64,000 bases of DNA from Bacillus pumilus (lineage in GTDB: Bacteria; Bacillota; Bacilli; Bacillales; Bacillaceae), in assembly GCA_001938995.1 (NCBI GenBank), contig MKZN01000007.1:1-64000 (forward strand), written 5' to 3'. Every line of letters starts with the position of its first letter. Position 1 is the stretch's first letter. The notes beneath the pieces are model-generated. The model saw only the letters and a program-made list of their open reading frames with translations, did no database searches and was not told the origin of the DNA. The position numbers and the translations under genes were made by a program. Positions 57,551 to 64,000 of the stretch are shown here, piece after piece.

Positions 57551-58822
57551 TTGAATAGTTCATTACAAGAAGCCATAAAATTAGTTGAGGCAGGTGAGAC
57601 TGAAAAAGGCCTCAAAATACTTGCTCAAGCTGAAAAACATTTGCATGATGAAGAAAAAGCACAAGCAGCTCAGTTATATTATGACTGGGGGGATATCGAC
57701 AAGGCACGAAGTTTGATTAGCGATTTACATGATCTGTATCCAGAAAAAACGGGGTTAACCTGTTTTTATGCAGAGCTTTTAATTGACTCGGATGAAGAAG
57801 AAAAGGCGATTTCTGTATTAGAAACAATTCCTGAAAATGACGATGCTTATCCAGAAAGTCTATTATTAATGGCTGATTTGTACCAAATGCAAGGACTATT
57901 TGAGGTCAGTGAACAAAAGCTCCTCAAAGCGCAAGAACTGCTTCCTAATGAAGCTGTCATTGATTTTGCATTAGGTGAATTGTATTTTTCTCAAGGTCTT
58001 TCGAAAAAAGCAGTCGACTATTTTTATAAGGTAGCAAATCAGCAAAGTGAAATTGGCGGCGTCAATGTCTACCAGCGGCTGGCAGAATCATTAAGTACAG
58101 CTGGAGAATTTGAAGATGCACTCGAGTGGTATGAAAAGGCTGTACAAGATCAAGCAGACCCAAATACACTCTTTGGCTATGGATTTACTGCGATGAGAGC
58201 TGGTAGAACAAAAACAGCCATTCAGCAGCTTTCTGAGTTGAAAGACATTGATCCGTCTTATTCGTCTCTTTATATGCCTTTAGCGAAAAGTTATGAGGAA
58301 GAAGGACGATATCATGAGGCGTTAGAGATTGTAAAAGAAGGCATTAAAATCGATGAGTATAACAAAGAACTATATTTATATGGTGCAAAGATTGATTTGA
58401 AGAATGGGCAAGCAGAAGATGCCAAAAAACTTCTTCAAGAAGCACTTGCACTTGACCCTGGATATATCGAAGCGGTACAAACGTTACTTGCGATCTACCT
58501 CAATGAAGAACTTTTTGACGAGATACTGGACTTAATTAAAGAGGTTAGAAGCTTTGGGGAAGATGATCCGAAATTGAATTGGTATGCAGCTACTGCTTCT
58601 GCTGGGCGCGAAGAATACAAAGAAGCGGCCGAGTATTTTAAACTTGCCCTGCCTGATTTTGATGAGGAACGGGACTTTTTATATGAATACGCCTCGTTCC
58701 TTTTAGAAGAAGGCAGACAAAAAGAAGCATTGCCACTTTTGCGTAAAGTACTTCAGAAAGATGGTACGAATGAAGAAATTGAAGACACGATTTTAAGAAT
58801 TGAAGACGAAATTTCCTCGTAG
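57551..58822 (+). CDS. ypiA: Tetratricopeptide repeat protein YpiA (TTG start)
   Basis: 423-residue, acidic, soluble protein made of about ten TPR helices-pairs (for example AELLIDSDEEEKAISVLET and AKSYEEEGRYHEALEIVKEG). Conserved in Bacillus and relatives; YpiA and YpiB have been linked to regulated ClpCP degradation of MurA in Firmicutes. A scaffold role is inferred from the repeats. TTG at 57551 follows AAAGGATCGG; no better start was seen. Confidence 0.87.
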   Translation: MNSSLQEAIKLVEAGETEKGLKILAQAEKHLHDEEKAQAAQLYYDWGDIDKARSLISDLHDLYPEKTGLTCFYAELLIDSDEEEKAISVLETIPENDDAYPESLLLMADLYQMQGLFEVSEQKLLKAQELLPNEAVIDFALGELYFSQGLSKKAVDYFYKVANQQSEIGGVNVYQRLAESLSTAGEFEDALEWYEKAVQDQADPNTLFGYGFTAMRAGRTKTAIQQLSELKDIDPSYSSLYMPLAKSYEEEGRYHEALEIVKEGIKIDEYNKELYLYGAKIDLKNGQAEDAKKLLQEALALDPGYIEAVQTLLAIYLNEELFDEILDLIKEVRSFGEDDPKLNWYAATASAGREEYKEAAEYFKLALPDFDEERDFLYEYASFLLEEGRQKEALPLLRKVLQKDGTNEEIEDTILRIEDEISS

Positions 58823-58897
58823 TTTGCAGGAATGAAGAACTGGTTTGTTGAATAATTCATATATAGCAAATTAATTTACGATAGAGGAGGGAATATC

Positions 58898-59437
58898 ATG
58901 CAGACCCCTGTTTCTGTCAACGAAAAGAAGGAATTTATCCGGTGGTTCTTAAACCATTATCAGCTAAAGCGAAGAGAGTGCGTTTGGATATTAAATTACT
59001 TAATGAGCCACGACTCTTTGATGGAAAAGGTTCATTTTGTAGAGCAAGCAGAATTTTGCCCAAGGGGAATTATTATGTCAACACACTGTGTGGATGAAGT
59101 TCCCTTTAGATTTTATAAAGAAAATATCATGACGACAGATGCTGAAAAGTCTTTTCATGACATCCGGCTGAATAAACAGCAAGATTTGTTTATCCAATTG
59201 AATTTCCGTTCTGCTTATCGTTCGCCGGAATACGCAGCTGTTCTAGAAACAAATCCACATATTCCAAAAGATCTTTATGAAAATGAAAAAGATAAAGATC
59301 TGGCAGAGCAAGTGCTAGAGCATTCTATAGCTACTTTCCAAAAAGAACGACTCATGAAAGAAATAGATGATGCGCTTGACCGTCATGATCAAGAAACGTT
59401 TAACAAGTTAGCAAAAGAATTAAGTTTATTATCATAA
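58898..59437 (+). CDS. ypiB: UPF0302 family protein YpiB (ReoY homologue)
   Basis: 179-residue soluble protein of the UPF0302/ReoY family. In Listeria, ReoY works with ReoM and ClpCP to control MurA and so peptidoglycan synthesis. Characteristic sequences are [16 protein letters not shown] near the start and a helical C-terminus ([21 protein letters not shown]). A strong GAGGAGGGAATATC site precedes the ATG. Grouped with ypiA, the TPR protein tied to the same pathway. Confidence 0.88.
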   Translation: MQTPVSVNEKKEFIRWFLNHYQLKRRECVWILNYLMSHDSLMEKVHFVEQAEFCPRGIIMSTHCVDEVPFRFYKENIMTTDAEKSFHDIRLNKQQDLFIQLNFRSAYRSPEYAAVLETNPHIPKDLYENEKDKDLAEQVLEHSIATFQKERLMKEIDDALDRHDQETFNKLAKELSLLS

Positions 59438-59448
59438 ACTGAACAAAT

Positions 59449-59477
59449 AGCCTTGCCCAATACAGGCAGGGCTTTTA
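59449..59477 (+). terminator. Terminator-like hairpin after ypiB
   Basis: AGCCTTGCC (59449-59457) pairs with GGCAGGGCT (59465-59473) with one mismatch, then TTTT. Confidence 0.7.
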
Positions 59478-59499
59478 TGTCATGAAAGAGGGGAATTGG

Positions 59500-59946
59500 A
59501 TGAAGTTTAAGGCAGAGGACGCGGATCGTTTCTTGCAAGCTAAAGATTACATTGATACCGCTATCATTCCATTAGTTGGAGTGAATGCAAGTCAAATCAA
59601 ACAAACCGTGTCTTTAGGTGAGTTTACAATACTTGTAGCGGAAGAACTTGAAAGGCAACTTAGGGGACGAGTGTTTCTATTTCCTCCTCATACATATGTA
59701 GAAGTAAATGAAAGCAAAGAAGAAGACATCCTTGCAATAAAGACGTCACTACAAGATCATTTTCAGCATGTGGTGTTTGTTACATCTGATCACCATTGGC
59801 AGAAGCACACAAACATCAGTGAGTCGCTTCTCATGTTGAAGCCAGTTCCACTTGAGCATTTGAAGGTCGATTTGAAGCAAAAAGTTATTCAAGACAGTGT
59901 AGAACAAATTTTGAACTTTTTGTTACAAAAATGGAACCCCTCATAA
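59500..59946 (+). CDS. ypiF: YpiF family protein (DUF2487)
   Basis: 148-residue protein of unknown function, no signal peptide or membrane segment, conserved just before qcrA in Bacillus. The ATG at 59500 has AGAGGGG at proper spacing; the ATG at 59482 in the same frame lies on the hairpin tail and has no site. No recognisable catalytic motif. Confidence 0.83.
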   Translation: MKFKAEDADRFLQAKDYIDTAIIPLVGVNASQIKQTVSLGEFTILVAEELERQLRGRVFLFPPHTYVEVNESKEEDILAIKTSLQDHFQHVVFVTSDHHWQKHTNISESLLMLKPVPLEHLKVDLKQKVIQDSVEQILNFLLQKWNPS

Positions 59947-59985
59947 AAACCCTTACATTTGCATTGTACATAGCTTTTTAGGCTG

Positions 59986-60014
59986 TTGACCTTGCGAATA
60001 GATTGATATATTAT
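59986..60014 (+). promoter_or_regulatory. SigA promoter of qcrABC
   Basis: TTGACC (59986-59991) and TATTAT (60009-60014), exactly 17 bases apart, about 75 bases before qcrA. Confidence 0.78.
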
Positions 60015-60090
60015 GAGGGTGTCCTAGTTTTATGAAATTTTTTCTAATTCAGTTATAAAGTAGCTGACGACCTGAGGGGGGGAGAAAAAA

Positions 60091-60597
60091 ATGAGCGAGA
60101 AGAGACATGGAGTGTCCAGGCGTCAATTTTTGAATTACACGTTGACCGGCGTAGGGGGATTTATGGCCGCTGGAATGCTCATGCCTATGGTTCGCTTTGC
60201 GCTTGACCCTGTGCTAAAAGGAACAGAGGAACAAGATATGGTTCAAGTTGTCAGTGTTGATGAACTGACAAAGGAACCAAAGCGCTTTGACTTTAAAATT
60301 GATCAAGTAGATGCGTGGTATGAGTCAAAGGAATCTAGGTCAGCATGGGTGTACAAAGAAGGGGATGAAATTGTCGCTTTATCGCCAATCTGTAAACATT
60401 TAGGGTGTACAGTGAACTGGAACAGTGATCCAAAAAATCCAAACAAATTTTTCTGCCCGTGCCACTATGGGCTGTACGACAAGGATGGTACAAACGTACC
60501 CGGAACTCCACCGCTTGCACCGCTTGACCATTATAAGCAGCAAGTGAAGGACGGATACCTCTATCTTGGAAAAGCTGTGCCGAAAGGGGAAGGGTAA
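60091..60597 (+). CDS. qcrA: Menaquinol-cytochrome c reductase Rieske iron-sulfur subunit QcrA
   Basis: Rieske 2Fe-2S protein of the bc complex, which takes electrons from menaquinol. Cluster ligands are in CKHLGC (Cys101, His103; Cys106 for the disulfide) and CPCHYG (Cys122, His125; Cys124). An N-terminal twin-arginine sequence SRRQFLNYTL before the membrane anchor suggests Tat export. 168 residues. Start after GAGGGGGGGAG; two bases from qcrB. Confidence 0.95.
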   Translation: MSEKRHGVSRRQFLNYTLTGVGGFMAAGMLMPMVRFALDPVLKGTEEQDMVQVVSVDELTKEPKRFDFKIDQVDAWYESKESRSAWVYKEGDEIVALSPICKHLGCTVNWNSDPKNPNKFFCPCHYGLYDKDGTNVPGTPPLAPLDHYKQQVKDGYLYLGKAVPKGEG

Positions 60598-60599
60598 CG

Positions 60600-61274
60600 A
60601 TGCTTAACAAGATTTATGATTGGGTAGATGAGCGCCTAGACATTACACCGATATGGAGAGATATTGCGGACCATGAAGTGCCAGAGCACGTCAATCCGGC
60701 ACACCATTTTTCTGCTTTTGTGTATTGTTTTGGCGGTTTAACGTTTTTTGTGACAGTTATTCAAGTCCTTTCGGGTATGTTTTTAACGATGTATTACGTA
60801 CCGGACATTAAAAACGCATGGGAATCTGTCTATTATTTACAGAATGAAGTGGCATTTGGACAGATTGTCAGAGGGATGCACCATTGGGGTGCGAGTCTAG
60901 TCATTGTCATGATGTTTTTACATACGCTAAGGGTCTTTTTCCAAGGGGCGTATAAGAAGCCTAGGGAGTTAAACTGGATTGTTGGCGTGCTCATTTTCTT
61001 TGTTATGCTTGGGCTTGGTTTTACAGGTTATCTTTTACCATGGGATATGAAGGCGCTGTTTGCGACGAAGGTAGGACTTCAAATTGCAGAGGCAACACCT
61101 TTTATTGGGAAAGAGATTAAAACGCTACTTGCAGGTCATCCTGACATTGTAGGAGCACAAACGCTGACGAGGTTTTTCGCTATCCATGTCTTTTTCTTGC
61201 CAGCGGCATTATTCGGGCTGATGGCTGCCCACTTTATTATGATTCGTAAGCAAGGAATTTCTGGACCGCTATAA
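60600..61274 (+). CDS. qcrB: Menaquinol-cytochrome c reductase cytochrome b subunit QcrB
   Basis: Four-helix cytochrome b (b6 type) of 224 residues with haem-ligating histidine pairs in MHHWGASLVIVMMFLHTLR and FFAIHVFFLPAALFGLMAAH, and a conserved GYLLPWD. It forms the core of the complex with QcrC, which supplies the subunit IV helices. Confidence 0.95.
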   Translation: MLNKIYDWVDERLDITPIWRDIADHEVPEHVNPAHHFSAFVYCFGGLTFFVTVIQVLSGMFLTMYYVPDIKNAWESVYYLQNEVAFGQIVRGMHHWGASLVIVMMFLHTLRVFFQGAYKKPRELNWIVGVLIFFVMLGLGFTGYLLPWDMKALFATKVGLQIAEATPFIGKEIKTLLAGHPDIVGAQTLTRFFAIHVFFLPAALFGLMAAHFIMIRKQGISGPL

Positions 61275-61314
61275 AATTTGCGTTTGATGATTGTTCAATA
61301 AGGAGGGGATGACT

Positions 61315-62082
61315 TTGCATAGGGGAAAAGGGATGAAGTTTGTCGGAGATTCCAGAATACCGGCAGAGAGAAAACCTAATATACCTAAAGACTATTCCGA
61401 ATATCCGGGAAAAACCGAAGCCTTTTGGCCAAACTTTCTTTTAAAGGAATGGCTTGTAGGTGCCGTTTTTTTAATTGGATTTCTTGTCCTAACTGTTGTT
61501 CATGCACCTCCGCTTGAGCGGATGGCTGATCCGACAGACACTGGTTATATTCCGCTACCAGACTGGTATTTCTTATTTTTGTACCAGTTATTAAAATATG
61601 AATTTGCTGCAGGCAGCTATACTGTGGTTGGCGCGATGATTATGCCGGGTATTGCGTTTGGTGCACTATTGCTTGCGCCATTCCTTGATTCCGGTCCTGA
61701 ACGTAGACCGTATAGAAGGCCGATTGCAGTTGGTATGATGATTCTTGCAGTAGGTGCAGCCACTTATTTAACTTGGGAGTCTGTTGCTACACATGATTGG
61801 GAAGCAGCAGCTAAACAAGGTGAAATTACAAAAGAGGCGGAAATAGACACCTCGGCTGAAGAGTATAAGATTTATCAAGAGCAGACGTGTATTTCTTGTC
61901 ATGGTGACAATATGCAAGGTGGTGCAGCTGGACCGTCCCTTGTTGACAATGGGCTTGCACCTGAGGAAATCGCTAAAATCGCTGTAGAAGGAAAAGGGAA
62001 CATGCCTAAGGGGATCTTTAAAGGCAGTGATGAAGAACTTGAAAAGCTCTCTAAATACCTATCTGAGGTCAAATCTAAATAA
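61315..62082 (+). CDS. qcrC: Menaquinol-cytochrome c reductase cytochrome b/c subunit QcrC (TTG start)
   Basis: Fusion of a subunit IV-like membrane part (three helices, with PDWYFLFLYQLLKY near 82-95) and a C-terminal cytochrome c domain with CISCH (Cys192, Cys195, His196), a target of the ResABC maturation system in this window. TTG at 61315 has AAGGAGGGG at 6-base spacing and gives 255 residues, the B. subtilis length; the ATG at 61309 touches the site. Confidence 0.94.
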   Translation: MHRGKGMKFVGDSRIPAERKPNIPKDYSEYPGKTEAFWPNFLLKEWLVGAVFLIGFLVLTVVHAPPLERMADPTDTGYIPLPDWYFLFLYQLLKYEFAAGSYTVVGAMIMPGIAFGALLLAPFLDSGPERRPYRRPIAVGMMILAVGAATYLTWESVATHDWEAAAKQGEITKEAEIDTSAEEYKIYQEQTCISCHGDNMQGGAAGPSLVDNGLAPEEIAKIAVEGKGNMPKGIFKGSDEELEKLSKYLSEVKSK

Positions 62083-62124
62083 TTCAGTTGTTTAATGACA
62101 AGTACAAGGATATACTCAAAAGAG

Positions 62125-62150
62125 AAAAAGCTGGCGCTGTCAGCTTTTTT
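62125..62150 (+). terminator. Intrinsic terminator of qcrABC
   Basis: AAAAAGCTG pairs with CAGCTTTTT across GCGCTGT, with a T run. Confidence 0.88.
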
Positions 62151-62182
62151 CTGATTTTAACAGATCGTGAGTGAAGAGAAAT

Positions 62183-62776
62183 ATGAGATGGATTCAATAT
62201 CTGCTAGCCACGCGCTATATGCTTGTGCTGGTGCTTATTGTCAATTTTCTTGGCACTGTGTATGGCTACTACTGGTATATTCCGCAGTTGATAGAAACAC
62301 CGGCTATCTTTTTACCTTTTGTTCCAGACAGTCCAACGGCAAGCTTTTTCTTTTTGTTTGTACTACTTGCGTTTCTTATGAAGCGTCATGCTCCTTATTT
62401 TGAAGCACTTGCTCTAGTCACCTTGATCAAATATGGTCTATGGGCTGTGGGGATGAATTTCTTCGTGCTTTTATCTGTCAATGATTTTCCGTGGGAAGGC
62501 TACATGCTGATTGGTTCTCACTTTGCTATGGCAGTTCAAGCCGTTTTGTTTGCACCATATTATCGTTTTCAAGTGCGCCATTTGGTCGTAGCCGGTATAT
62601 GGATTTTACATAATGACGTGATTGATTATGTGTTTGGCATGATGCCTCGGTACTCCGTGCTTGATGCGTACTCAAATGAAATCGGTTATGTCACGTTTTG
62701 GGTGAGTATTGCTGTTCTCCTTTTTTCATATTATCTCGTCTTATCCAAAAAAGCGGTCAAGCATGAACTCCCTTAA
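62183..62776 (+). CDS. ypjA: YpjA family membrane protein (DUF1405)
   Basis: About 197 residues with roughly six hydrophobic segments, the DUF1405 family. Function unknown; it always lies between qcrC and ypjB in Bacillus. The start is uncertain: ATG at 62183 with GAAGAGA nearby, or GTG at 62171, which adds four residues. Confidence 0.8.
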   Translation: MRWIQYLLATRYMLVLVLIVNFLGTVYGYYWYIPQLIETPAIFLPFVPDSPTASFFFLFVLLAFLMKRHAPYFEALALVTLIKYGLWAVGMNFFVLLSVNDFPWEGYMLIGSHFAMAVQAVLFAPYYRFQVRHLVVAGIWILHNDVIDYVFGMMPRYSVLDAYSNEIGYVTFWVSIAVLLFSYYLVLSKKAVKHELP

Positions 62777-62841
62777 CAATGTTGGTCTAACCTTGTCCTT
62801 TTCTTCATACGCTGTATGGAGAAGGGCTAGGAGGGACTTGC

Positions 62842-63645
62842 ATGAAACGAAAGCCAATCGCGGTGATTCTATTACTTTTTCTCGTATGTCATCCAGTTGT
62901 TGCTAAAGCAGAGGAAACGGCCACTGCAACGCTGCATGAATTAACGGAACTATCAGATTCTATCTTTCAATTAACGAGACAAGCTAAATATGATGAAGCG
63001 TTACAGGTCGCATTGTATGTTGAAAAGACATTTAAAGCTGAGAATTGGCGTGGACTCCTGACGAATACGCAGGTGCGACAAATTACACTTGGCTATCAAG
63101 ATATGATTAAAGGGCTCCCGCAAGAGGACTTGGATGCGCGCGAAAAGCTTCGTTATGCCTCTCAGTTTAGAATGCTGCTCGATGCCATACAATCAGATTC
63201 TGAACCACTATGGGGATCGTTAGAAAAGCCGATTATGGGATCGTTTCCTACTTTGAAAAAGGAAGTAAAGGATCCAGAATCGACCACGTTCTATGAAACT
63301 TGGAATGAATTCGTTTCTTTATACGATATGATTTATCCTAGTTTAACCATCGATATTCCAGTTGAAAAACTTCAAACCATTAAACAGCACATGGAAGTAA
63401 TCGAACAAGGAGAATTCTTAAAAGCGTCGAGTGGGACAAAGCTTGAACGTCTCACACAACTTGAAGAGGATCTATCTAGTGTGTTTGCCAACGTTGATCA
63501 AGACGAAGCAGACCCATCCCTTTTATGGGTGATTTTAACAACAGGTAGTATCATTTTATTGACATTAACATATGTTGGATTTCGAAAATACCGTGCTGAA
63601 AAAGAGAAGAAGCAAAAGCGTCAAGCTGACTATCCGAAGTCATAA
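62842..63645 (+). CDS. ypjB: Sporulation protein YpjB
   Basis: 267-residue secreted membrane protein: signal peptide (~1-24, AKA site), mainly helical extracytoplasmic domain, one C-terminal membrane segment (~228-247, LLWVILTTGSIILLTLTYVG) and a basic cytoplasmic tail. Family is annotated as sporulation related in B. subtilis; the mechanism is unknown. The ATG follows TAGGAGGGACTT. Confidence 0.87.
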   Translation: MKRKPIAVILLLFLVCHPVVAKAEETATATLHELTELSDSIFQLTRQAKYDEALQVALYVEKTFKAENWRGLLTNTQVRQITLGYQDMIKGLPQEDLDAREKLRYASQFRMLLDAIQSDSEPLWGSLEKPIMGSFPTLKKEVKDPESTTFYETWNEFVSLYDMIYPSLTIDIPVEKLQTIKQHMEVIEQGEFLKASSGTKLERLTQLEEDLSSVFANVDQDEADPSLLWVILTTGSIILLTLTYVGFRKYRAEKEKKQKRQADYPKS

Positions 63646-63677
63646 AAAAAGAAGCACCACTATGGGCTTCTTTTTTT
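63644..63677. terminator. Bidirectional terminator between ypjB and ypjC
   Basis: AAAAAAAGAAGC (63644-63655) pairs perfectly with GCTTCTTTTTTT (63666-63677) between convergent genes; it overlaps the stop codons of both. Confidence 0.9.
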
Positions 63678-64000
63678 AATGGGGTTTCAGTGGTTTTTTG
63701 TGTTCATCTAATGTAAAGCCTTCACCTAGTACATCATGAACATCACTGACCGATACAAATGCATGTGGGTCAACAGAGGTCACGACACTCTTGAGGTGGA
63801 CAAGTTCATTTTTGGGGACAACACAATATAGTACATTACGCTCTTGTTTAGTATAGGAACCGATGCCTTTTAATATGGTTACACCGCGTTCCATATCGTC
63901 TGTGATTTTCTTTTGAATGATGTCATCCTTTTCAGAAATTATCATGGCACCTTTTGCTGCGTAAGCGCCTTCTTGCATGAAGTCGATGACTTTTGCTGCG
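63676..64000 (-). CDS. ypjC: YitT family membrane protein YpjC, C-terminal part (cut by window edge)
   Basis: The last ~108 codons of a minus-strand gene that continues past the right edge. The visible part (VIDFMQEGAYAAKGAMIIS, RGVTILKGIGSYT, VLYCVVPKNEL) is the soluble DUF2179 domain found at the C-terminus of YitT-family membrane proteins. The methionine at 63978 is internal. Name follows synteny with B. subtilis, where ypjC comes next to ypjB. Confidence 0.85.
   Translation of the reverse strand, partial: AAKVIDFMQEGAYAAKGAMIISEKDDIIQKKITDDMERGVTILKGIGSYTKQERNVLYCVVPKNELVHLKSVVTSVDPHAFVSVSDVHDVLGEGFTLDEHKKPLKPH

Overview
The window is a 64 kb piece of chromosome from a low-GC, endospore-forming Bacillus. 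Gene content and order follow the B. subtilis stretch from dacB to ypjC almost gene for gene. The proteins are clearly diverged from B. subtilis 168, so a member of the B. pumilus/safensis/altitudinis group is my best guess (inference from recall, not a database result). It is mainly core chromosome. The only mobile element seen is the 3' end of an IS3-family insertion sequence at the left edge. There are no rRNA or tRNA genes, no CRISPR array and no prophage.

Layout. 1-257: IS3-family right end. 342-2615: sporulation operon dacB-spmA-spmB. 2741-9524: rluB, then the cytochrome c maturation and redox signalling cluster resABCDE. 9671-11345: self-regulated ECF sigma factor sigX and anti-sigma rsiX. 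11448-12089: a secreted M23/LysM hydrolase that appears to be an accessory gene at this position. 12126-15126: serA, FMN riboswitch plus ribU, and fer. 15397-20680: ypbB-recQ-ypbD-ypbE, then ypbF and ypbG. 20845-24802: mecB, gudB, bdr, prsW. 24935-28209: sleB-ypeB, motI, ypfB. 28278-36087: cmk, ypfD, fni, ypzI, yphA-yphB-ypzH, der-gpsA. 36112-36247: a candidate structured RNA ending in a terminator. 36359-38989: yphE-yphF and spoIVA. 39363-43233: hbs, folE-mtrB, hepS-menG-hepT. 43363-57260: the aromatic supraoperon ndk, cheR, aroF-aroB-aroH, trpEDCFBA, hisC, tyrA, aroE. 57551-59946: ypiA-ypiB-ypiF. 60091-62082: qcrABC. 62183-64000: ypjA, ypjB and the C-terminal part of ypjC on the minus strand.

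How the genes work together. ResABC mature c-type cytochromes, and QcrC at the far end is one such substrate; ResD/ResE is the linked redox two-component system. HepS/HepT and MenG make menaquinone, the electron carrier for QcrABC. The aro and trp genes form a chain from dehydroquinate synthesis through chorismate to Trp, with tyrA and hisC for Tyr and His. mtrB encodes TRAP, and its RNA target, the trp leader, lies about 7 kb downstream with its triplet repeats, antiterminator, terminator and Shine-Dalgarno-blocking hairpin all visible. Spore genes (dacB, spmAB, sleB/ypeB, spoIVA, yphAB, ypjB) are scattered among housekeeping genes.

Starts were set by Shine-Dalgarno spacing and expected family length; several genes use TTG or GTG (spmB, ypbD, fni, yphA, spoIVA, mtrB, hepS, hisC, ypiA, qcrC). 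The parts that gene annotation does not explain are mostly noncoding: a structured RNA candidate after gpsA, a terminator duplicated around a small inverted-repeat-ended element after fni, long folded leaders before hbs, ypiA, ypfD and der, and operator-like sites upstream of fer, yphE and spoIVA.
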